DNA of 15,558 nt from Kitasatospora sp040298565 (GTDB taxonomy: Bacteria; Actinomycetota; Actinomycetes; Streptomycetales; Streptomycetaceae): NCBI RefSeq assembly GCF_040298565.1, contig NZ_JBEPAK010000168.1, positions 1-15,558 on the forward strand, written 5' to 3'. The first letter of the stretch is position 1. Each line of letters begins with the position of its first letter. Made by a program: the position numbers and the translations under genes. A model generated the notes under the pieces. The model ran no database searches. It saw only the letters and a list, made by a program, of their open reading frames with translations, and was not told the origin of the DNA. Positions 6,508 to 12,786 of this stretch are shown here, one piece after another.

Positions 6508-8195
6508 AGGGCCTCGCTCGATGGGGTGAGGGCGGCGTTGCGGATGTCGCGCAGGCGGTGCAGGAGCTTGTCGGCGCCGAGGCCGAAGTGGTCGTGCAGG
6601 GCCCGGTACTCGGCGAAGAGCCGGTCGTACACGTCGGCGCGGGCCCGGTCCGGCCGGTACGCCGCCGGGCGCACGCGGCCCATGGCGGACGCCGCGGTCC
6701 GGACGTCGGGGTAGGCCCCGGCGGCGACGGCGGCGTGGATCGCCGATCCGAGCGCCGGGCCCTGCTCGGACTCGGCGACCGACACCGGGCGGCGCAGCAC
6801 GTCGGCGTAGATCTGCATGAGCAGTTCGTTCTTCTTGAGGCCGCCGGTGACGACGAACTCGGTGACGGGGACGCCACCGCGTTCCAGGGCCTCCACGATG
6901 ACGCGGGTGCCGAAGGCGGTGGCCTCCAGCAGGGCGCGGTAGATCTCCTCCGGGCGGGTGGCCAGGGTGAGCCCGGCGATCACTCCGGAGAGGTGGTGGT
7001 CGACCAGGGTGGAGCGGTTGCCGTTCATCCAGTCCAGCGCCACCAGGCCGTGGGCGCCGACCGGCTGGGCGGCGGCCTTGCGGGTGAGGAGCTGGTGCGC
7101 GTCCTCGCCGTTGCGCTCGGCCTCGGCCAGGTAGTCGGCGGGCAGGCCCTGGCGCAGCCACCAGGCGAAGATGTCGCCGACGGCGCTCTGACCGGCCTCG
7201 TAGCCGAAGGAGCCGGCGACGATGCCGTCCTCCACCACGCCGCACATGCCGGGGACCTCGGCCAGTGCGGCACCGTTGACGACGTGGCAGGTGGAGGTGC
7301 CCATGATGGCCAGGAGCTGGCCGTCGTCGACGGCCCGTGCCGCGGGTGCGGCGACGTGGGCGTCGACGTTGCCCGCCGCCACGGCGATCCCCTCGGGCAG
7401 ACCGGTCCACTGCGCCGCCTGTGGGGTCAGGAAGCCGACCCGGGAGCCGAGCGGGGAGAGCGGGTGCTCCAGGCGGGTGCGGGCGAAGTCGGCGAAGTCC
7501 GGGTGGAGCGCGGCGAGGTACTCCTCGCTCGGGTAGCTGCCGTCCTGGTGGATGCCCTTGTAGCCGGCGGTGCAGGTGTTGCGGCTCTCGGCGCCGGTCA
7601 GCTGCCAGACGATCCAGTCGGCGGCCTCGATCCAGCGCGCGCACGCGGCGTAGACGGCCGGGTCCTCCTCCAGGACCTGCAGGGCCTTGGCGTACTGCCA
7701 TTCGGCGGAGATCCGGCCGCCGTACCGCGGGAGCCACTTCTCCCCGCGGACGTGGGCCAGCGCGTTGATCCGGTCCGCCTGGCCCTGGGCGGCGTGGTGC
7801 TTCCAGAGCTTGGGCCAGGCGTGCGGGTGGGGCGCCCAATCGGGCGTCTCCGCCAGGGGGGTGCCGTCGGCCAGGACCGGGAGGACCGTGCAGGCGGTGA
7901 AGTCGGTGGCGATGCCGATGACCTCGGCGGGGTCGACGCCGGCGTCGGCGAGCGCCGCCGGGACGGCGGTGCGCAGCACGTCGCGCCAGTCCGCGGGGTG
8001 CTGGAGCGCCCAGTCGGGAGGGAGCGGCCGGCCGGTGCCGGGCAGCTCGCGGTCGATGACGGCGTGCGGGTACTCGTGGACGGCGGTGCCGAGCTCTTCG
8101 CCGTCGCGCACGCGGACCACCACGGCGCGGCCGGAGAGGGTGCCGAAGTCGATGCCGACGACGTACCTCTCCGAGTCCCGGGCGGCAGGTATCAC
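6504..8195 (-). CDS. araB: Ribulokinase
   Basis: About 563 residues, a FGGY-family sugar kinase phosphorylating L-ribulose with ATP. The length is typical of bacterial AraB. The N-terminal phosphate motif 'GIDFGTLSGRA' starts at residue 14. 'GIATDFTACTVLPV' (about 94-107) and 'KLWKHHAAQGQADRIN' are AraB-specific signatures. The C-terminal FGGY lobe has 'AGNVDAHVAAPA', 'MGTSTCHVV' and the ATP-binding 'VTGGLKKNELLMQIYADVL'. I prefer the GTG at 8193-8195, eight bases after GAGG; a GTG at 8199-8201 would add two residues but lies too close to it. It is the first gene of araBDA, behind a leader of about 200 bases with a strong hairpin, and is driven by a promoter overlapped by two LacI-type operators. 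Confidence 0.97.
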   Translation of the reverse strand: MIPAARDSERYVVGIDFGTLSGRAVVVRVRDGEELGTAVHEYPHAVIDRELPGTGRPLPPDWALQHPADWRDVLRTAVPAALADAGVDPAEVIGIATDFTACTVLPVLADGTPLAETPDWAPHPHAWPKLWKHHAAQGQADRINALAHVRGEKWLPRYGGRISAEWQYAKALQVLEEDPAVYAACARWIEAADWIVWQLTGAESRNTCTAGYKGIHQDGSYPSEEYLAALHPDFADFARTRLEHPLSPLGSRVGFLTPQAAQWTGLPEGIAVAAGNVDAHVAAPAARAVDDGQLLAIMGTSTCHVVNGAALAEVPGMCGVVEDGIVAGSFGYEAGQSAVGDIFAWWLRQGLPADYLAEAERNGEDAHQLLTRKAAAQPVGAHGLVALDWMNGNRSTLVDHHLSGVIAGLTLATRPEEIYRALLEATAFGTRVIVEALERGGVPVTEFVVTGGLKKNELLMQIYADVLRRPVSVAESEQGPALGSAIHAAVAAGAYPDVRTAASAMGRVRPAAYRPDRARADVYDRLFAEYRALHDHFGLGADKLLHRLRDIRNAALTPSSEAL

Positions 8196-8237
8196 GGTCA
8201 CTTCCTCATCGTTGGTGCGGGAGGCCGGGGTTGTCGC

Positions 8238-8290
8238 CCGTCGCCCGGTGCGGTCAGGTCCGGGGCAGGGCGGACCGCACCGGGCGACGG
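8238..8290 (-). ncRNA. Long perfect stem-loop in the araB 5' leader
   Basis: Bases 8238-8255 and 8273-8290 are perfect inverted repeats of 18 bp (CCGTCGCCCGGTGCGGTC and its complement) around a 17-base loop. The element ends 42 bases before the araB start and lies downstream of the inferred transcription start near 8400. It has no T-tract. Weaker repeats further upstream (CCGTCGG 8307-8313 with CCGACGG 8334-8340; ACGGAC 8341-8346 with GTCCGT 8356-8361) could form additional hairpins. Attenuation, mRNA stabilisation, or termination of read-through from the LacI-family gene are all possible. No known riboswitch class was recognised. Confidence 0.6.
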
Positions 8291-8389
8291 ACTCCGTTCC
8301 GCGGCTCCGTCGGGGAAGGGCGGAGGGGGACCGCCGACGGACGGACGGAGGCAGCGTCCGTGCCCGCCGGCGGAGCTGGGAGCGCTTCT

Positions 8390-8401
8390 GTTAGCGTTCA
8401 C
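8390..8401. promoter_or_regulatory. LacI-type operator, araB-proximal copy
   Basis: GTTAGCGTTCAC, one of four matches to GTTAGCGYTCAC in the window. It overlaps the expected araB transcription start. A weaker look-alike, GGGAGCGCTTCT, directly abuts it at 8378-8389. Confidence 0.75.
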
Positions 8402-8405
8402 AGGA

Positions 8406-8434
8406 ATTGTTAGCGTTCACATATACGCTGTCAA
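8406..8434 (-). promoter_or_regulatory. Promoter of araBDA
   Basis: On the minus strand a perfect -35 TTGACA (8429-8434) is followed after 16 bases by TAACAA, with a T next (8406-8412), as the -10. The operator at 8409-8420 fills the spacer and enters the -10, and the second operator covers the expected start near 8400. The AT-richness of this short region stands out from its surroundings. Confidence 0.65.
8409..8420. promoter_or_regulatory. LacI-type operator, between -35 and -10 of araB
   Basis: GTTAGCGTTCAC, identical to the copy at 8390-8401 and spaced 19 bp from it start to start. It occupies the spacer of the araB promoter, so a repressor bound here would exclude RNA polymerase. Confidence 0.78.
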
Positions 8435-8533
8435 GGGATGTGCCGTCCCGACGGCCCGGCGGTCCGGCCGCCCTCGACCGGCCTGGCGGACGACCACGAC
8501 CGCGCGTGCGCCGCCCGATGCCCGGCTACCGGA

Positions 8534-9565
8534 TCACCGGTTCCTCGAGGGGGCGACGCTGCGCCGCAGCACCATCTCCGGGGTGATCTGCACGTGGGTG
8601 CGGGCGGGCGCGACGCCTTCGAGTTCCCCGACGAGGAGTTCCAGCGCTCTGCGGCCGAGTTCGCCGAAGTCCTGCCGCACGGTGGTCAGCGGCGGGGTGA
8701 AGTAGGCGGCCTCCGGGATGTCGTCGAAGCCGACCACGCTGATGTCCTCGGGGACGGACCGGCCGGCCTCGTGCAGGGCGCGCAGCAGGCCGAGGGCCAT
8801 GTGGTCGTTGGCGCAGAAGACGGCGGTGACGTCACGCAGTCCGGCGATCCGCAGGCCGGCCTGGTAGCCGGAGCGGGCGCTCCAGTCGCCGCGCTCCACG
8901 GGCGGCACCGGGGCTCCGGCGGCCTGCAGCGCGAGCCGCCACCCCTCTTCGCGGTCCTGGCTCTCCAGCCAGTTGGCCGGCCCCGCCACGTGGTGCACGG
9001 TGCGGTGGCCCAGGTCGAGCAGGTGCCCGGTGGCCTCCTTGGCGCCGAAGCGGTTGCCCACCGACACCATGGGCACCTGGGTCTGGTTGCCCGAACCGAC
9101 GGCGACGAGCGGTACGGAGCTGGAGAGGCGGGACACCGCGCTGACGGTGGACGTCTGCGGAGCGATGACGACCACGCCCTCGACCCCCTGGTCGCGCAGC
9201 CGGTCGACGGCCTCCTGGACCGAACGGCCGTCCAGCGAGCGCAGACTGGTCACGCTCACGAAGTACCCGGCGCTGCGCGCGGCGCGCTCGATCCCGTCCA
9301 GCATCGAGGCGGGGCCGTAGAGGGTCGAATCGAAGCTGACCACGCCGAGGGTCTGCGAGCGGCGGGTCACCAGGGTACGGGCGGCCGAGTTGGGCCGGTA
9401 GTCGAGTTCCCGGATGGCCGCCAGGACCCGGTCCCGGGTGTCGGGTCGGACGTGCGGGGCGCCGTTCAGCACCCGGGACACCGTCTGGTGGGACACGCCC
9501 GCCAGTTTCGCCACGTCGGCCATCACGGGCTGGCGCTGATCCGTCCCGGCGCTGTCGGTTCCCAC
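8534..9565 (-). CDS. LacI-family repressor, probable L-arabinose regulator
   Basis: A 343-residue LacI/GalR regulator. The helix-turn-helix at 15-35 reads 'MADVAKLAGVSHQTVSRVLNG', followed by the hinge 'YRPNSAARTL' (56-65). A periplasmic-binding-like effector domain begins near 70 with 'QTLGVVSFDS' and contains 'GVEGVVVIAPQ', 'AVFCANDHMALGLLRAL' and 'ISVVGFDDIPEAAYFTPPLTTV'. The GTG at 9563-9565 has GAGGAGGGG about seven bases upstream; an internal ATG at residue 15 would cut into the first DNA-binding helix. The gene sits between GH54 and araBDA on the same strand, 330 bp upstream of araB. No operator copy was found at its own promoter, so autoregulation is not evident. Context and operators make it the likely repressor of araBDA, GH54 and the ABC operon, relieved by arabinose or a derivative. 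LacI-type AraR regulators are known from Corynebacterium; equivalence here is inferred. Confidence 0.93.
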   Translation of the reverse strand: MGTDSAGTDQRQPVMADVAKLAGVSHQTVSRVLNGAPHVRPDTRDRVLAAIRELDYRPNSAARTLVTRRSQTLGVVSFDSTLYGPASMLDGIERAARSAGYFVSVTSLRSLDGRSVQEAVDRLRDQGVEGVVVIAPQTSTVSAVSRLSSSVPLVAVGSGNQTQVPMVSVGNRFGAKEATGHLLDLGHRTVHHVAGPANWLESQDREEGWRLALQAAGAPVPPVERGDWSARSGYQAGLRIAGLRDVTAVFCANDHMALGLLRALHEAGRSVPEDISVVGFDDIPEAAYFTPPLTTVRQDFGELGRRALELLVGELEGVAPARTHVQITPEMVLRRSVAPSRNR

Positions 9566-9763
9566 TCGCAGTCCCCTCCTCGGTCGTGGACCACAGTACG
9601 CGACCAGGTCCAGGCCAATCCGTCACCGTCGGTTCGACCGGCGGCTTCCCTTCATACCAGCCGCGTGGTCGGCTGGGAGCTGCGATCGGCCTTCCGGTCC
9701 CCCCGCCCCGTCGCGCCGGGCGCCGTCGTGCCCCTCGGTGGCCCTGCGCCACCGGCCGACGCC

Positions 9764-9805
9764 GGCCGGGCCCGGCTCCGCGAGGCGGCGGAACCGGGCC
9801 CGGCC
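9764..9805 (-). terminator. Strong terminator of the GH54 gene
   Basis: An 18-bp stem (9764-9781 with 9788-9805) with a single G-U wobble on the minus-strand RNA and a six-base loop. It starts ten bases after the GH54 stop codon. There is no T-tract, but stem length and position make it a convincing actinobacterial terminator, isolating GH54 from the LacI-family gene. Confidence 0.75.
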
Positions 9806-9815
9806 TCGGTGGGTG

Positions 9816-11294
9816 CTACCCGAGGGTCCACTTCTGGTTGCCGCCGCCCCAACAGGTCCACAGCTGGACGGGCGTGGCGTCGGCGGTCGCCGCCCCGGCG
9901 ACGTCCAGGCACCGGCCCGACTGCACGCCCGTGACGCTGCCGTCGGCGTTGAAGCGCCACTGCTGGTTGGCACCGCCGGTGCAGGGCCAGGTCACGACCT
10001 TGGTGCCGTCGGCGGTCGCACCGCCGGCGGCGTCCAGGCAGAGCGTCGTGCCGCCGACGTCGACGGTGAGCCGCCCGTCCCCGGTACGGGTCCAGGTCTG
10101 GTTCGCTCCGCCGGAGCAGCTGTAGATCTGGGCCTGCAGCCCCGGGGTGGCGGAGGCGTTGGGCACGTCCAGGCACTTGCCCGAGCCGGTGCCGCGCAAC
10201 GCCCCCGTGGTGGCCGAGGAGTTGGCGTAGCCGGCGGCGACGATGTTGGCCTGGACGGCGTTCTCGGTCGCCTCCGACGGGTAGCCCGAGGTCATCACGC
10301 CCTCGTAGAACGTGCCTTCGGCGCCGTTGCTGTTGTCGCCGCCGATGCCCAGGATGATCGCTCCCTCCTTGTGCATCGGGTTGTAGCCCGCCGCGTTCGG
10401 GCGCGGTCCGGAGTAGAACGTCGACAGGCCGCCGGACTGCGCGTCGCCGGCCCGGATCGCCCACTGGTTCGGCGCGCCCTTGACCATGGCGGTCAGGTAA
10501 CGGTGGTTCACGGTCGGGTCGTTGGCGTTGTAGCGGGTGTTCGCGCCCGAGAACAGGCCGTTCTCCAGGTCGGCCATCACCCAGGGGCCCGGACCGCTGC
10601 CGTAGCCCCAGACCTTGATGTTGCCGAAGTAGATGGCCTCCATGTGACCGTTGCCGGTGTCGGTGCTGCTGGTCTCGGCGTTGCCGTAGTCGAAGCAGCA
10701 GCCGCCGTTGTAGTGCGTGCCGTCCAGGATCGCGTACATCCCCTCGGGCTGGTCGCCGGTCGCGATGCCCGTGGTGTGGTTGTTGCGGTAGCCGGTGCCC
10801 TTCGCCACGTACACGCCGTAGGCCCGGTGGCCGTTCAGCGTGGTGGGCGCCAGGGTCGCGTCCGCCAGGTTGTCCGGTCCGGGCGCCGCCCCGCCCCCGG
10901 GGGCCTGGGTCAGGTGGTTGCCCTTGCCGGACTGGTCGTAGATCACGGTGATCACGCAGCTGGTGCCGGCGCAGAAGGAGTCCTGGGCGGCGGCGTCGGC
11001 GTAGCCGCCGGTGCCCAGCACGCCGATGTCCCGCACGGCCTGGTCCGACGAGCGCCGGACCTGGTACAGCCGGCCGCCGTAACCGGCGTACAGCGCGCGG
11101 GTGGTGCTGTGCGCGGCCACACAGGGCGTGCCGCCGGCGGCGTACACGTCGCACGGGCCCTGCGTGGCGGCCTGCGCCACGCCGCTGGTCGCGGTGGCGC
11201 CGGCCAGCGCGCCGACGAGGACGGCGAGTGCCGCCCCGGCGCGGGCGAGGCGGCGCAGCGCACCTCGTCCGCGGATCGTCCTGTTGTCACTCAT
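9816..11294 (-). CDS. Secreted GH54 alpha-L-arabinofuranosidase with ricin-type beta-trefoil
   Basis: A 492-residue retaining glycosidase that removes alpha-L-arabinofuranosyl side groups from arabinan or arabinoxylan outside the cell. Residues 1-42 are a signal peptide: basic start with paired arginines, hydrophobic core, cleavage likely after 'GVAQA'. The catalytic domain (about 46-360) is close to the fungal AbfB type: 'PCDVYAAGGTPCVAAHSTTRAL', 'IYDQSGKGNHLTQAP', the vicinal Cys199-Cys200 in 'GGCCFDYGNAE', probable nucleophile Glu244 in 'ADLENGLFSG' and probable acid/base Asp320 in 'IGGDNSNG'. Residues 366-492 form a trefoil of three CLD...Qxw repeats (QTW 399, QQW 444, QKW 487), a CBM13-like sugar-binding module; the fungal-type CBM42 is absent. 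The ATG at 11292-11294 follows GGGAGA at good distance. An operator lies 41 bp upstream of the start, and a strong terminator follows the stop. Confidence 0.95.
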   Translation of the reverse strand: MSDNRTIRGRGALRRLARAGAALAVLVGALAGATATSGVAQAATQGPCDVYAAGGTPCVAAHSTTRALYAGYGGRLYQVRRSSDQAVRDIGVLGTGGYADAAAQDSFCAGTSCVITVIYDQSGKGNHLTQAPGGGAAPGPDNLADATLAPTTLNGHRAYGVYVAKGTGYRNNHTTGIATGDQPEGMYAILDGTHYNGGCCFDYGNAETSSTDTGNGHMEAIYFGNIKVWGYGSGPGPWVMADLENGLFSGANTRYNANDPTVNHRYLTAMVKGAPNQWAIRAGDAQSGGLSTFYSGPRPNAAGYNPMHKEGAIILGIGGDNSNGAEGTFYEGVMTSGYPSEATENAVQANIVAAGYANSSATTGALRGTGSGKCLDVPNASATPGLQAQIYSCSGGANQTWTRTGDGRLTVDVGGTTLCLDAAGGATADGTKVVTWPCTGGANQQWRFNADGSVTGVQSGRCLDVAGAATADATPVQLWTCWGGGNQKWTLG

Positions 11295-11313
11295 GGTGTC
11301 TCCCTGCTCATCG

Positions 11314-11325
11314 GTGAGCGCGGTC
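11314..11325. promoter_or_regulatory. Degenerate second operator in the GH54 leader
   Basis: GTGAGCGCGGTC matches nine of twelve positions of the operator in reverse orientation (GTGAGCGCTAAC); the first eight are exact. It starts 21 bp from the good site at 11335, echoing the paired arrangement at araB. It could help cooperative binding, but chance similarity is possible. Confidence 0.35.
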
Positions 11326-11334
11326 AGAGGGAAA

Positions 11335-11346
11335 GTGAGCGCTAAC
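11335..11346. promoter_or_regulatory. LacI-type operator upstream of GH54
   Basis: GTGAGCGCTAAC, the exact reverse complement of GTTAGCGCTCAC. It lies 41 bp ahead of the GH54 start codon and is flanked by an AT-rich base run unusual for the region. Confidence 0.75.
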
Positions 11347-11408
11347 AATCCAGCGCGGGCGGCAGTCGGCGGCCCGAGCCGGAGAGGTGAAGGGTTCCTG
11401 GACGGGTG

Positions 11409-11438
11409 ACAGTGCCCGCATCGACGGTGCGCCGTCAA
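11409..11438 (-). promoter_or_regulatory. Candidate promoter of the GH54 gene
   Basis: On the minus strand TTGACG (11433-11438) and CACTGT (11409-11414) are separated by 18 bases. The -35 is good and the -10 weak. If used, transcription would begin near 11402, and the operators at 11335 and 11314 would lie in the leader, acting as a roadblock rather than covering the promoter. Confidence 0.35.
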
Positions 11439-11521
11439 GACCTCCGACACACCCTGCGGTCAGAGCGGCCGGTCCGGCCTGAGGTCCCGTCAGTCGTCAT
11501 CGTCGGGTTGCTGCACGGTGG

Positions 11522-11551
11522 TTGACGCTGGCCGATGTTAGCGCTCACACT
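11522..11551 (+). promoter_or_regulatory. Candidate promoter of the ABC importer operon
   Basis: TTGACG (11522-11527) is followed after 18 bases by CACACT (11546-11551), a weak -10. The operator at 11537-11548 fills the spacer nine bases after the -35, almost the same geometry as at araB. The start would be about 80 bases ahead of the lipoprotein gene. Confidence 0.45.
11537..11548. promoter_or_regulatory. LacI-type operator in the ABC operon promoter
   Basis: GTTAGCGCTCAC, identical to the GH54 copy but inverted relative to the window. It lies about 190 bp from that site in the same 345-bp divergent control region, so looping between the two is conceivable. Confidence 0.75.
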
Positions 11552-11639
11552 CCACAACACACCCCAGCACTCGCGCCGGTCCACCGCGCTCTTCATCCGC
11601 GCCTCCCACCCCACCGGCAGCGACCGAGAGGAACCACCC

Positions 11640-12782
11640 ATGCGCGCACCCCTGTCCCGGCTCCCCAGAGCCGCCCGTGTCGCGGCCGCCGCGGCCGCCG
11701 TCCTGGCCCTGACCGCCGGCTGCAGCAAACAGGGCGCCGGCGACTCCGGCGCGTCCGCCGGCTCCACCGCGGCCGCCGCGCCCGCGATCCAGGGCGACAT
11801 CACCTTCAACGACGACAACCTGGCCCGCCTCGACGCCGCGCTCAAGGCCGCGATCCAGGGCAAGGACGTCTCCGCGCTGGACCTGGCCATGGTGGTCAAC
11901 GTCGCCGTGGACTACTGGAACGCCGGGAAGACCGGCTTCACCAAGGGGCTGTCCGACCTCGGCGCCAAGGGCACCTTCCAGGCCCCGGCCAACGGCCGGC
12001 TCGACCAGCAGCTGTCCATCATCCAGACCCTCCGCGGCCAGGACATCTCCGCCTTCTCGCTCTCCGCGATCGACCCGACGGCCGTCAAGTCGCCGATCCA
12101 GTCCGCCGCTTCGGCCGGCATCCCGGTCCTCGCCATCGACTCCCCGCTCCCGGCCGAGGACGGCGCCGCGCTCTACCTCGGCACGCCCAACTACCAGGCG
12201 GGCAAGAAGGCCGGGGAGGCGATGAAGGCCGCGCTGGGCGGCAAGGGCGAGGTCGTGGTGCTGGTCGGATCGCTCACCGCCTCCAACGCGGTGGAGCGCA
12301 TCCAGGGCTTCGAGGACGCGCTCAAGGGCACCGGCATCAAGGTCACCAACAAGCTCGCCGACAACATGGACGCCTCCAAGGCCCTCACCAACGCCCAGAC
12401 CGCCATCCAGACCGACCCCAACGTGACCGGCCTGTACGGGGTCTACTCCTACGACGGGCCCTCGGCCGCCCAGGCGGTGCAGGCGGCGGGGAAGACCGGC
12501 AAGGTCAAAGTGATCTCCGACGACAGCGACGCGCAGACCCTGGCCTTCATCCAGCAGGGCGTCATCCAGGCCACCGTCGTCCAGTCGCCCTACCAGCAGG
12601 GCTACACCGGCGCGTACCTGTTGGCCGCGCTGAAGCTGCTGGGCAAGGACGGCACCCTGGCCCTCGTCAAGCCGTACCTGGAGTCCGACGGCACCACCCT
12701 CAGCTCCGGCGTGGGCGTGGTGACCCAGGACAACCTCGCCGCCTTCCGGGCCAAGCAGACCCAGCTCGGCATCGCGGGGTGA
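11640..12782 (+). CDS. Sugar-binding lipoprotein of a ribose/xylose-class ABC importer
   Basis: A 380-residue solute receptor anchored outside the membrane. Residues 1-27 are a lipoprotein signal ending in the lipobox 'LTAGC', with Cys28 as the lipidation site and a Gly/Ser/Ala linker to about 50. A helical segment 'ITFNDDNLARLDAALKAAIQG' (54-74) precedes the Peripla_BP_4/RbsB-like fold, which starts at 'LAMVVNVAVDYWNAGKTGF' (82-100) and includes 'SLSAIDPTAV', 'IPVLAIDSPLP', the hinge-region 'LYGVYSYDGPSAAQAV' and 'VKVISDDSDAQTL'. The extra N-terminal segment makes it longer than classic RbsB. The ATG at 11640 has GAGAGGAA seven bases upstream. It heads the operon, four bases before the ATPase gene. 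The context makes L-arabinose the likely ligand; arabino-oligosaccharides or xylose cannot be excluded. Confidence 0.93.
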   Translation: MRAPLSRLPRAARVAAAAAAVLALTAGCSKQGAGDSGASAGSTAAAAPAIQGDITFNDDNLARLDAALKAAIQGKDVSALDLAMVVNVAVDYWNAGKTGFTKGLSDLGAKGTFQAPANGRLDQQLSIIQTLRGQDISAFSLSAIDPTAVKSPIQSAASAGIPVLAIDSPLPAEDGAALYLGTPNYQAGKKAGEAMKAALGGKGEVVVLVGSLTASNAVERIQGFEDALKGTGIKVTNKLADNMDASKALTNAQTAIQTDPNVTGLYGVYSYDGPSAAQAVQAAGKTGKVKVISDDSDAQTLAFIQQGVIQATVVQSPYQQGYTGAYLLAALKLLGKDGTLALVKPYLESDGTTLSSGVGVVTQDNLAAFRAKQTQLGIAG

Positions 12783-12786
12783 CCGG

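Noticed and set aside
8238..8290. Known riboswitch in the araB leader
   Set aside because: A simple perfect stem with a 17-base loop matches no riboswitch architecture I know; kept only as an unexplained stem-loop.
6558..8705. A very long open frame on the + strand opposite araB and the LacI-family gene start region
   Set aside because: It is antisense to araB with its clear kinase motifs. Its composition (Gly/Ala/Val/Asp/Arg) is what the complementary strand of high-GC coding DNA gives, and it has no motif. The same holds for open frames at 182-1873, 4030-5817 and 9738-11345 (+) and 12700-14073 (-).
9250..9262. CGCTCAC half-site inside the LacI-family coding region
   Set aside because: Only one half matches, and the partner half is not GTTA or GTGA; it is expected by chance in coding sequence.
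9652..11154. A 500-residue minus-strand frame over GH54 with many short Arg/Gln/His repeats
   Set aside because: It is an out-of-frame reading of the GH54 gene; the repetitive look reflects the trefoil repeats read in another frame.
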